Below, in pieces: positions 26,665 to 34,090 of a stretch of DNA of 64,000 nucleotides. The stretch lies in contig JAXLXW010000005.1 of NCBI GenBank assembly GCA_046327755.1, positions 248,001 to 312,000 on the forward strand. The letters are read 5' to 3'. The notes under the pieces are model-generated. The model was not told where the DNA came from and did not search any database. It saw nothing but the letters and a program-made list of their open reading frames with translations. The position numbers and the translations under genes were made by a program. The stretch's first letter is position 1, and every line of letters begins with the position of its first letter. Origin of the DNA: SCN-70-22 sp046327755 (GTDB taxonomy: Bacteria; Gemmatimonadota; Gemmatimonadetes; Gemmatimonadales; Gemmatimonadaceae).

Positions 26665-27567
26665 ATGGCGGAGCCGTCGATCGCGATGGGCGCGACCATC
26701 GCGGTATTGGTGGCTGGGGCGACCGGGCTCGCCGTTAGGCAGCGAGGGGTTCGACGCGCAATCCTCGCGCGGGATGCGGCATGGCGTCGAGCACATCCCC
26801 CCGGTCCCGACGGAATCGTCGATGGCGCAGGAGCCATCGCGCTCGATGCCCCGGGGTCGCGCGCCTGCCTTCTCCTGCACGGCTTTGGTGACACGCCGCA
26901 ATCGCTGGCGCGGCTGGCGCAGGCACTCCACGCTGGCGGCTGGACGGTGCGCGTTCCGCTCCTTCCTGGCCACGGGCGCACGCTCGCCGCCTTTGGCCGG
27001 ACCAATGCGCGCGACTGGGAGGTGGCGGCACGGCAGGCGTACACGGCGCTCGTCGCGACACACGCCACGGTGGCGCTGGTTGGCCTCTCGATGGGTGGGG
27101 CGCTCGCCGCGTGCATTGCGGCTGACGGACGGGCGCCGTCGGCGCTCGTGCTGCTTGCGCCGTACCTCCGGGTGTCGCGCAAGGCGCGACTGCTCACCGC
27201 CGCGTGGCCCGCGTGGTCGCTCGCGCGCCCCTGGGTTCCCGGCGTTCCGGAAGCGGCCATCCACGATCCCGAGGCGCGGCGTGCGTCGTTAGGCTACGGA
27301 GGCGCGACGCCGCGCCTCCTGCGCGAGCTCCGCCGCGTGGTCGACGCCGCCGCCGAGGCCTCCACGCGCCTGACGTCCCCGACGCTGGTCATCTTTTCGA
27401 CCAACGACTACCGCATCCCCACGGCGACGGCGCGCGTGGCGTTCGACAGGCTGGGCTCCCTGGTGAAGGAACTGCAGTGGGTCGAGCGCTCCGGCCATGT
27501 CATCACGGCCGACCATGACGCGGACGCCGTCGCCACACAGGTCCAGCGCTGGCTCGACCGCTGGTAG
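26665..27567 (+). CDS. Alpha/beta hydrolase (carboxylesterase/monoacylglycerol-lipase type)
   Basis: The 300-residue product has an N-terminal hydrophobic segment (GATIAVLVAGATGLAV) that could be a membrane anchor or uncleaved signal. The hydrolase fold follows: oxyanion motif LLLHGFGDTPQS, nucleophile elbow GLSMGG, acid in FSTNDYRIP, and His in ERSGHVIT. The HGFGDTP form resembles bacterial carboxylesterases of the Est30 type. It probably shares an mRNA with the rhodanese. Confidence 0.88.
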   Translation: MAEPSIAMGATIAVLVAGATGLAVRQRGVRRAILARDAAWRRAHPPGPDGIVDGAGAIALDAPGSRACLLLHGFGDTPQSLARLAQALHAGGWTVRVPLLPGHGRTLAAFGRTNARDWEVAARQAYTALVATHATVALVGLSMGGALAACIAADGRAPSALVLLAPYLRVSRKARLLTAAWPAWSLARPWVPGVPEAAIHDPEARRASLGYGGATPRLLRELRRVVDAAAEASTRLTSPTLVIFSTNDYRIPTATARVAFDRLGSLVKELQWVERSGHVITADHDADAVATQVQRWLDRW

Positions 27568-28124
27568 CCCCCCGGGCGACCCGGTTCCCGCCCACCTCCC
27601 CCTGCACATCGGCACCTCGGCCCGACCAGCCCCGTTGCGCGCGGCGGCGCATACGCCCGAGCGCCCAGGACGTCAGTGTGGCGAAACGCCGCGGTGCCCT
27701 GCGCACCGCTTTCATGACGTCGCCCGCGAACCGGGGCGCGGCAGTATCGGCATTACCTCCGCCGAACTGAAGCGTCTGGAGCTCAACGGGTTAGGACACG
27801 CACATCGAGCGACGCTCGGCATGTCATGCTTCGAGACATTCACGGCCACGCCTCGGGAACGGATCGGCCAGAACTCGAAGAAGTGTGGTGTTTTGCGGTA
27901 TCACAATCGCGGAGGGAGCAGCAACCGTCAAGAAAATTGGCACTGTGCAAAGTCGTGACGGGCGACACGATCGCTCGTCGAATCGACGGACAGCTGCAAG
28001 CCCGGCGGGCCGGACGACAAGCGCCGTATCCCGGATCGATCCGACTCCTGCTCGCGTCCGTTCACGCACCGCCGACTTCGCGCCATACCTGCTCCTTCAG
28101 TCTCCTCCGTCCAGGGCTTCCATC
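27568..28124. other. 557-bp leader region upstream of the chaperone-usher-like cluster
   Basis: I see no credible gene here. The region is less GC-rich than its neighbours in the middle. It contains two adjacent perfect dyads, CGAGCGACGCTCG (27806-27818) and GCATGTCATGC (27819-27829), which could bind a regulator of the downstream cluster, and one GTTAGG motif at 27790. No promoter could be fixed with confidence. Confidence 0.45.
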
Positions 28125-28715
28125 ATGCGCACCCTCCCAACCGCCTTCGTCGCTCGCTCGCTCCGCCGTGCCGCCATCCTGCTCGCCATCACCGCTGGCG
28201 CGGCACAGGCGCAGTCTGGCCTCCTGTCCAATACGGCCACGGTCACGATCAACGCCACCAAGCAGGCCGCCCTCTCGATCGCCATCAACTCGGGCGGTAC
28301 GCAAACGATGAGCAACCTCAGTGACAACGCTGTCAACAGCTTTGCCACGCCGGTGAACATCACCACAACCTGGGACATCAACCCGTCGGCGGCGTCGGTC
28401 GCCTTGGTCGGCTACTTCAGCAGCCCGACGCAGGCGCTGGCCAACGGCACCGACTACATCGCGTCGTCGCTTGTGAAGGGGCGCATCGGGACGAGCGGCG
28501 TGTTCAACCCCTTCAGCGGTGCCGTCGTGACGGGCGGCGCCAGCTCGGTCGGTGTCGCGGGCGGCACGCTCTCGCTCTTCTCGCAGGCGATCACCGGCGC
28601 CAACAAGAAGTCGAGCCGCACCGATGACCTGTACCTGCAGATCGACCTCACGGGCCAGTCGGTCACGGCCGGCACGTACACCGGGACGCTCAACCTCCGC
28701 GCCATCACGCAGTAG
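28125..28715 (+). CDS. Secreted subunit-like protein A of a chaperone-usher-like cluster
   Basis: The 196-residue product has a signal peptide (RRAAILLAITAGAAQA, cleavage near QAQ) and a beta-sandwich-like mature part with no cysteine. It shares spaced blocks with the 29575 product: INSG, then DNAVNSFATPVNITT, LVGYF, RTDDLYLQIDL and the closing AGTYTGTLNLRAI. The closing AGTYTGTL strand is like that of SCPU/DUF4402 fimbrial-type subunits. With a PapD-like chaperone next door, a surface polymer subunit or adhesin is the best inference. The ATG at 28125 is set by the signal peptide. Confidence 0.75.
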   Translation: MRTLPTAFVARSLRRAAILLAITAGAAQAQSGLLSNTATVTINATKQAALSIAINSGGTQTMSNLSDNAVNSFATPVNITTTWDINPSAASVALVGYFSSPTQALANGTDYIASSLVKGRIGTSGVFNPFSGAVVTGGASSVGVAGGTLSLFSQAITGANKKSSRTDDLYLQIDLTGQSVTAGTYTGTLNLRAITQ

Positions 28716-28803
28716 CGGCGCACTCGCGCGCTTGCTGTGCCCCCAGGGCGCGGCGAGCGCGCCAACGGCGTCCCGTTCGCCCTCTCGCGTTCCTCTCCGT
28801 CCC

Positions 28804-29562
28804 ATGCGCAACGTCCGCGTTCTCTTCCTCCCCCGATTGGCGGCCTTCCTCACGGTGGCCGGCGCGGCGGAGCTCACGCCCAATGCCGCCCATGCGCAGA
28901 CCGTGCGACCGGCCGTCGTCGAGTACCCGGTGCAGGGACGCGGTCGGTTCGAACTGGTGAACGAGACGCTCTTTCCTCTCACCGTCGTGCTCGAGCCCCG
29001 CGGCTTCTCCGTCGACGAGCAGGGGAACCTCACCGACCTACCGCTTGACACGGCCAACGTCGACTTGCGCCTCTCGGCGATGTCGTTCCGGATTCCGCCG
29101 TTAGGCACCTACACCGTCTCGTACGAGGCGCGGGCCCGGCAGCTCCCGGCCTGGTTCATGGTCCTGGCGGCGATGACCGGGGCGCGCACCAACACGGGGC
29201 TCAATGTCCGCCTCGAGCTGCCGCACGTCGTCTACCTGCTGCAGAAGGAGCCGCTGGCTCGGACCGCCGTGTCAGTGCGCGCGTTCGATTTCGACAGCGC
29301 GGGGCGCAAGGCGGTCCTCGAGCTCGAGAACACGAGTGATGCCCTCGGGCGAGTGCTCGCCTCCGAGCTGAGCGTTGACGGGAAGCACGGTGCCCCCTTC
29401 GGCGGCTTCCCGCTCTTCCCGCGCAGCCGTCGCCGGGTCGAGGTGCCGTGGGATGGGGCCGAGCCGCCAGATCGCGTCGCGCTGCGCTTTGCGCGCTTCA
29501 CCCTCGACGAGCGCCGTCCGGCGATCGCCGCCACCGAGCGCCGCACCGGCGCCCAGCGTTAG
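28804..29562 (+). CDS. PapD-like periplasmic chaperone
   Basis: The 252-residue protein has a signal peptide (about residues 1-32, ending NAAHAQ). Two Ig-like domains follow: an N-terminal one with VEYPVQGRGRFELVNET and FRIPPLGTYTVSYEAR, and a second from about residue 145 (VYLLQKEP, KAVLELENTSDALGRVLASE). FELVNET and the PPLG turn correspond to the fimbrial chaperone strands that carry conserved subunit-binding positions. Classical PapD conserved Arg/Lys cannot be fixed by eye. It lies between two paralogous subunit-like genes. The stop lies in CGTTAGGC. Confidence 0.65.
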   Translation: MRNVRVLFLPRLAAFLTVAGAAELTPNAAHAQTVRPAVVEYPVQGRGRFELVNETLFPLTVVLEPRGFSVDEQGNLTDLPLDTANVDLRLSAMSFRIPPLGTYTVSYEARARQLPAWFMVLAAMTGARTNTGLNVRLELPHVVYLLQKEPLARTAVSVRAFDFDSAGRKAVLELENTSDALGRVLASELSVDGKHGAPFGGFPLFPRSRRRVEVPWDGAEPPDRVALRFARFTLDERRPAIAATERRTGAQR

Positions 29563-29574
29563 GCACGCGTTCCG

Positions 29575-30228
29575 ATGCGCCGCGTCGCGCGCGTCACCAC
29601 CCTCCTCGGCGGCTGGCGTATTCGCCTGGCGGCGGTGGCCTGGGGCGTGAGCATCGTCGTGGCGCCCGGTCGCGCTGCGAAGGCGCAGGTGAGCACGGTG
29701 GCCACCGCGACGCCCGCGCTGTCGCCGGTCGGGCTCTGGCAGACGGCGGCTGCGGCATCCGGGCCTGCCGCGACCGCCAACACGATTTCGCTGCGCATCA
29801 ACAGCGGTGCGATCCAGAACCTTCCGTCGATCGTCGACAACGCGATCAACGGCTTCGCGTCGCCGGTGAGCATCACCACCCAGTGGGACCTCTCGAGCCT
29901 CATCGGCTTCGTCGACCTGGTCGGCTACTTCGCGACCCCAACCGCGGCACTCGCGGCGCCAAGTGCCACGCTCCCGTCGAGCCGGGTGCTCGGTCGCATG
30001 ACCAGCGGGCGCGCCACGACGTTCACCGGCTTCACCGGCAGCGCCGTGAACGGGGTCGGGACGGCAGGGGCGTCGTTGCACCTGTTCCGCCAACTCGTCA
30101 TCGCTCCCTTCAACGGTATCGGCCAGCGCACCGACGATCTCGAGTTGCAGCTGGACCTGCGCGGGCTGCTGAACCTCCCGGCCGGGACCTACAGCGGGAC
30201 GCTCACGCTGCGGGCGATCGCGTACTGA
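29575..30228 (+). CDS. Secreted subunit-like protein B, paralogue of the 28125 product
   Basis: The 217-residue product has an N-terminal signal (RLAAVAWGVSIVVAPGRAAK, cleavage near KAQ). The mature domain parallels protein A: RINSGAIQNLPSIVDNAI, GFASPVSITTQWDL, FVDLVGYFATP, RTDDLELQLDLRG and PAGTYSGTLTLRAI. It has a longer N-terminal segment than A. It starts 12 bases after the chaperone stop and ends five bases before the barrel start, so the last three genes are clearly one operon. A tip versus shaft division between A and B cannot be decided from sequence. Confidence 0.75.
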   Translation: MRRVARVTTLLGGWRIRLAAVAWGVSIVVAPGRAAKAQVSTVATATPALSPVGLWQTAAAASGPAATANTISLRINSGAIQNLPSIVDNAINGFASPVSITTQWDLSSLIGFVDLVGYFATPTAALAAPSATLPSSRVLGRMTSGRATTFTGFTGSAVNGVGTAGASLHLFRQLVIAPFNGIGQRTDDLELQLDLRGLLNLPAGTYSGTLTLRAIAY

Positions 30229-30233
30229 CGGCC

Positions 30234-31874
30234 ATGACTCCCCGCCGTTCCCTCGTGCGCGTGGTCGCCGCCCTCGGGGCGGTGCTCGTGGCCGCCGCTC
30301 GCCCGGCGGGCGCGCAGGTGTTCCAGTTGCAGGGCGGGGGGTCGTCGCTGTTCGAGGGCTATGGCGGCGTCGTGAACATGTGGGGCAACGGCTACGAGGC
30401 ATCGTTAGGCGTCGGCTACCTCGACGGCCTGCGCCTCGGGTGGTCGGCGCGTCGCCTCCTCGGTGGGCGCGACACGCTCCGCCTCGGGAACGATGCCCTC
30501 CCCTTCGTGCTGGAGACCGACGTGTTCGGCGGTGGAAGCGCCATCCTGGCCCAGGGCGCCTCGGTGCAGCGGCGGCGCGGGCGCACCACGGTGCAGGCGT
30601 TTGCCGGTGCGAGCGCGAACGCCGTGGCGGCCCCGTACTTCGCCTCCAACACCCCGTCGCGGGCGATGGCGTATGTGCGCACCACCTACGACATCCGCCG
30701 CTCGCTGGCTGTCGTCGGACACGCCGTGGCCACCAACCGGCAAACGTTGCTGGGGACGCTTCGCTGGACGCCAGCGTTAGGCGTGACGGCCAGCGCCACC
30801 GCCGGTCTCGGCAGCGACCGCCCGTATGGCGCCGCGTCCATCGACGCGCGCACCGCCCGACTCGACGTGAAAGGCGTGTACGCGGCGATGTCCGACGGCT
30901 TCCGGCGCGCCTCAGCCCCGATGCCGCTCCAGAGCGAGCTCGAACGAGAGAACGTCCTCGTCACCTGGCGCGCCACGCAAGCGCTCACGCTCTCTGTCGG
31001 ACGCCAGCACTTCCGGCAGGACTCCGCGTTCCAGGGCCTCCCGCAACGCGCGACGCTCAACCAGGTGTCGGCCAATGCGCGCATCCTCGGTGCGACGCTC
31101 TCCACCGGCCTCTTCTCGTCACAGGCGGGAGGGTTCCGCAACCTGAGCTCGTCGTTCAGCGCTCGTCGCGACCTCACCTCACGGCTGCAAGCCGAGCTGT
31201 ACCTGCTCCAGGTGTGGCGCCCCACGCCGTCACGCGTGACGACGCCGGTCCTTCTCCTCCGCGAGAATGTCTCGCCGCGCCTCTCCCTCCTGCAGGTCAT
31301 CACGCGCGAGCGAGGGCGCACCGCCGTGAGCTTCGGCGGCACGGTCACGACCGGGCTCACCTCCCTGTCGCTCGACTATCAGGTGGCTCACTCGCCGTAC
31401 CTGACGCGCAATCCGTTCGTGCAGTCGATTGGCCTCAACGCGCGCGTGCAGCTTGGCAGCTACGGCTTCACCCTGGGCAGCTTCATCACCCCCGACGGCA
31501 AGGTGCACTACTCCGCACAGGGGAGCACCTTTGTCTATCGTGGCATGGGGACCGTGATGGGTCCCTTGGCGGGGAACCCCGGCGGACGCGTCGATCGCTT
31601 CGTGCTCAACGGGCGCGTGGTGGATGAGGCGGGGACCCCCGTGGAGGGAGCTGCAGTGGAGGTGGGCGGGGAAGTCGTGTACACCGACTCCCGCGGACGC
31701 TTCTTCGTGCGTCGCCCCGCGGCCACGGCGCTGGCGGTGCGCGTCGTGCTCGACGACTTCCTGGTGGCGGGGAGGTTTGAGGTTGTGCAGGCACCGCGCG
31801 CCGTGACACCGGTACGCGACGATCGCGCCGCACCGGTCACGATCGTCGTGCGCCGCGTCCCCGTCGGTCGCTAG
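30234..31874 (+). CDS. Outer-membrane barrel with C-terminal Ig-like domain, usher-like
   Basis: The 546-residue product has a signal peptide (residues 1-27, AAARPAGAQ) and a series of alternating amphipathic strands over about 430 residues (examples LRLGWSARRLLGG, GVTASATAGLGSDR, ALTLSVGRQHFRQD, TSLSLDYQVAHSP). A C-terminal regulatory-like beta-sandwich follows (LNGRVVDEAGTPVEGAAVEV, YTDSRGRFFVRRP), as at the end of fimbrial ushers. It lacks the length, N-terminal chaperone-binding domain and cysteine pair of classical ushers. An export channel or anchor for proteins A and B is inferred. An IS481-type element begins right after its stop; the stop codon is part of the duplicated target GCTAGC. 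Confidence 0.6.
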   Translation: MTPRRSLVRVVAALGAVLVAAARPAGAQVFQLQGGGSSLFEGYGGVVNMWGNGYEASLGVGYLDGLRLGWSARRLLGGRDTLRLGNDALPFVLETDVFGGGSAILAQGASVQRRRGRTTVQAFAGASANAVAAPYFASNTPSRAMAYVRTTYDIRRSLAVVGHAVATNRQTLLGTLRWTPALGVTASATAGLGSDRPYGAASIDARTARLDVKGVYAAMSDGFRRASAPMPLQSELERENVLVTWRATQALTLSVGRQHFRQDSAFQGLPQRATLNQVSANARILGATLSTGLFSSQAGGFRNLSSSFSARRDLTSRLQAELYLLQVWRPTPSRVTTPVLLLRENVSPRLSLLQVITRERGRTAVSFGGTVTTGLTSLSLDYQVAHSPYLTRNPFVQSIGLNARVQLGSYGFTLGSFITPDGKVHYSAQGSTFVYRGMGTVMGPLAGNPGGRVDRFVLNGRVVDEAGTPVEGAAVEVGGEVVYTDSRGRFFVRRPAATALAVRVVLDDFLVAGRFEVVQAPRAVTPVRDDRAAPVTIVVRRVPVGR

Positions 31875-31875
31875 C

Positions 31876-32917
31876 TGCTAATGACGAAGACGTTGTTCAC
31901 TGCTTCGTAGCGAGCCGCTGGAGTGGGGTGAGGAACTTGAGCGCGGTGTGCCGCCGCTCGGCGTTGTAGAAACGAAGGTAGGTTGCGAGGGCGCGGGTGC
32001 GATAGCTCGACCGTCCGTAGGCCTGCGCGTACGCCCACTCGTGGAGCAATGTACGGATGAAGCGCTCGGCCTTCCCGTTGGTCTGCGGACGGTACGGCCG
32101 GGTGAAGTAGTGCCGGATCCGAAAGCGGCGGCAGCAGGCCGCGAGCGCGGTGCTCCGGTAGTTGCCGCCGTTGTCCGTGAGGAGCCGGCGGACCGTGATG
32201 CCGTGCGCCGCGTACCAGGCCACCACACGTGCGAGGAAGCCGACCGTCGTCTCCGCCTGTTCGTCCGCCAGCACCTCGGCGTAGCCCACGCGCGTGCAGT
32301 CGTCGATGGCGACGTGCACGTACTCCCAGCCGATCCCGCGCACGCGCGTCGTGCGGTCGCCGTGCATGCGATGCCCCACCCGGCCGATCTTCCCCAGCTT
32401 CTTCACGTCGAGGTGCACTAGGGTCCCGGGGCGCCGCCGCTCGTAGCGCTGGATGGGCCGCACGGGCTCGAGGCGGGTCAGGCGATTGAGCCCGTGCCGG
32501 CGCAGAAAGGAGACCACCGTGCTGACCTTGAGCGTGTAGTGCTGGGCGATGCGGAGCGAGCTCCAGCGCTTGTGCCGGCTGCGCAGGATCTGCCGGCGTT
32601 GATGCCGCGGGAGCTGGCGCGCGAGGCGCCGGGGGCGCGAGGAGCGATCCGCGAGCACCTCGGGCGACACCACCCCCGCGGCGTGCGCGCGGTCCTCCCA
32701 TTTCTTCAGCGTGCGCGGCGTGATGCCGCAGCCGCGGGCGACGACGGCGCGTGGCTCTCCCGCGGCCACGCGCGCGACCGCGAGGGATCGCCCCCGCGGG
32801 GTACACCGTGCATTCTTGTGGACGTTCACTGAGCCCTCTGGCCGTTGCCGGTTGCGTGTCTCGACAACCCCAGCTTGCTCTGCTACGGCTCAGTGAACAA
32901 CCTCTTCGTCAACTACA
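31876..32917 (-). mobile_element. IS481-family insertion sequence, 1042 bp
   Basis: The element is bounded by imperfect 27-base inverted repeats, left 31876-31902 and right 32917-32891, both starting TG and sharing TGACGAAGA and GTTGTTCACTG (22 of 27 matches). It is flanked by the direct repeat GCTAGC at 31870-31875 and 32918-32923, a six-base target duplication. It holds one intact transposase gene. The original junction would have read ...GGTCGCTAGCGCCC..., between the barrel gene and the convergent 32956 gene. Intact ends and duplication suggest a recent insertion. Confidence 0.9.
31897..32829 (-). CDS. IS481 family DDE transposase
   Basis: The 310-residue product has the IS481 opening MNVHKNARCTP, a helix-turn-helix (GCGITPRTLKKWEDR) and an integrase catalytic core with Asp in LVHLDVKKLG, Asp in LLTDNGGNYR and Glu in TNGKAERFIRTLL. 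The reading frame is complete and the three acidic residues are intact, so it is probably active. It ends 21 bases from the left end, inside the left inverted repeat, which is common in this family. Confidence 0.95.
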   Translation of the reverse strand: MNVHKNARCTPRGRSLAVARVAAGEPRAVVARGCGITPRTLKKWEDRAHAAGVVSPEVLADRSSRPRRLARQLPRHQRRQILRSRHKRWSSLRIAQHYTLKVSTVVSFLRRHGLNRLTRLEPVRPIQRYERRRPGTLVHLDVKKLGKIGRVGHRMHGDRTTRVRGIGWEYVHVAIDDCTRVGYAEVLADEQAETTVGFLARVVAWYAAHGITVRRLLTDNGGNYRSTALAACCRRFRIRHYFTRPYRPQTNGKAERFIRTLLHEWAYAQAYGRSSYRTRALATYLRFYNAERRHTALKFLTPLQRLATKQ

Positions 32918-32955
32918 GCTAGCGCCCACACCATCGGCGCCGGATGCCCGGCCGC

Positions 32956-33597
32956 CTAACGTCGATCCGGGACGATCAAGGCGACGCCCTGCTCCACCTG
33001 GCCGTCAGCTGCCTCGGTCGGGGCCACGCGGAGTCGTATGCGCCACGTGCCGGCGTCGAGCGGCGCGCCTCCCAACGACACGAGGCGAAGCACGACCGCG
33101 CCGTCGCGCGAGGTCGGCGCGGTCGAGACCCATTCCTCGCGCAGGGGAACGAGCCCCCCGTCGGCGCTGCGTAACGAGAGGGTGCCAGCGGTCCCTCCCG
33201 GCTGCTCCAGCCGCGCCGCGACAAGCAGTGCGCCCCCATGGACCGTGGGCAGTGGAACTCGGAAGTCGGCGACCGCGGCCCCTACCCACTCCGCGATCAC
33301 TGCCCCCTCCACGGTGCCGCGCGCGCGCGGCGGCGCTGTCACGCGCAGCGTGACGGCCATTTCGCGCGAGCGTAGCCCCTGGGCGATGGCCAGACGCGGC
33401 AGGATGAGCGCGAGCGCCAGGGTGCCTAACGCGATGATCCACCAGCGTCGCGCGTCGTCCCATGAGGCGGCACGTGCGCCGCGTCGTCCGCGCTGCCCGC
33501 GTTGCTGTCCCGTACGCGGCGGCACGCGCCGCCCGCGCGCGCCCGCAATGGGAATTCCGGCGCCGGGCCCCCCGCTCCACGATGCATGTCGGTCCAT
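32956..33597 (-). CDS. Membrane-anchored beta-sandwich protein next to the usher-like cluster
   Basis: The 213-residue product has a Gly/Arg-rich cytoplasmic head, one membrane helix (WWIIALGTLALALILP) and an external beta-rich domain ending in APLDAGTWRIRLRV. That end recalls the AGTY...L strand of the subunit-like proteins but is not clearly homologous. The ATG at 33597 is chosen; the frame is open further upstream but overlaps the promoter region of the 33812 gene. Before the IS insertion it would have been directly convergent with the barrel gene. The stop and an internal Leu-Gly pair both lie in CGTTAGGC octamers. Function unknown. Confidence 0.55.
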   Translation of the reverse strand: MDRHASWSGGPGAGIPIAGARGRRVPPRTGQQRGQRGRRGARAASWDDARRWWIIALGTLALALILPRLAIAQGLRSREMAVTLRVTAPPRARGTVEGAVIAEWVGAAVADFRVPLPTVHGGALLVAARLEQPGGTAGTLSLRSADGGLVPLREEWVSTAPTSRDGAVVLRLVSLGGAPLDAGTWRIRLRVAPTEAADGQVEQGVALIVPDRR

Positions 33598-33684
33598 ACC
33601 CCTGATTCTCGGTCGAGCCGGGGGGAGAACTTGACTGAGGGGGGCCAAGTCGGGCAGGGCGGGGTGCTGCGCCTCTCCGGTTGG

Positions 33685-33713
33685 TTGGCGGGGGTCCCCA
33701 CGATCCTTACATT
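33685..33713 (+). promoter_or_regulatory. Possible promoter of the YggX-like gene
   Basis: TTGGCG (33685-33690), 17 bases, TACATT (33708-33713). Each hexamer matches four of six consensus positions. It lies about 100 bases before the ATG at 33812. Confidence 0.4.
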
Positions 33714-33811
33714 CCCGGTTCGCCGCCCTGGGGTCGCAATGCTCCAGACGGTGCGCGGGCGGAGCGCCACGCGCCCGCCGCGCCGCGACGGCGTCCCCAC
33801 CCGAGGTTGCC

Positions 33812-34090
33812 ATGCCCGACATCTCCTGTTCCCGCTGCGGCCAGACGCGCGCCGGCTTCGAGCGCGCTCCTTTTCCGGGCGCCATCGGCTCACGCATCCA
33901 AGCCGAGACCTGCCAGAACTGCTGGGGCGACTGGCTCAAGCAGCAGACGATGCTGATCAATCACTACGGACTCAACGTGATGGACCCGCAGGCCCGCTCG
34001 TTCCTCACCAAGAACATGCAGGCGTTCCTGTTCAAGGCGGGGCAGGGCGAGGACGTCGACACGACAAAGAAGGGTACCATCGAGTGGTAG
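33812..34090 (+). CDS. Fe(II)-trafficking (YggX-like) protein with an added zinc ribbon
   Basis: The 92-residue product has the YggX core: FPGAIGSRI, NCWGDWLKQQTMLINHYGLN, a helical FLTKNMQAFLF and an acidic end. YggX proteins protect Fe-S clusters and handle labile iron. Unlike the Escherichia protein, it carries CSRCG at the N-terminus and CQNC at about residues 34-37, four cysteines spaced like a metal-binding ribbon. The stop overlaps the GH3 start by seven bases. Confidence 0.85.
   Translation: MPDISCSRCGQTRAGFERAPFPGAIGSRIQAETCQNCWGDWLKQQTMLINHYGLNVMDPQARSFLTKNMQAFLFKAGQGEDVDTTKKGTIEW

Noticed and set aside
27937..27950. A TTGGCAC...TGC sequence like a sigma54 promoter
   Set aside because: The GG and GC elements are five rather than ten bases apart, so it cannot be a -24/-12 promoter.
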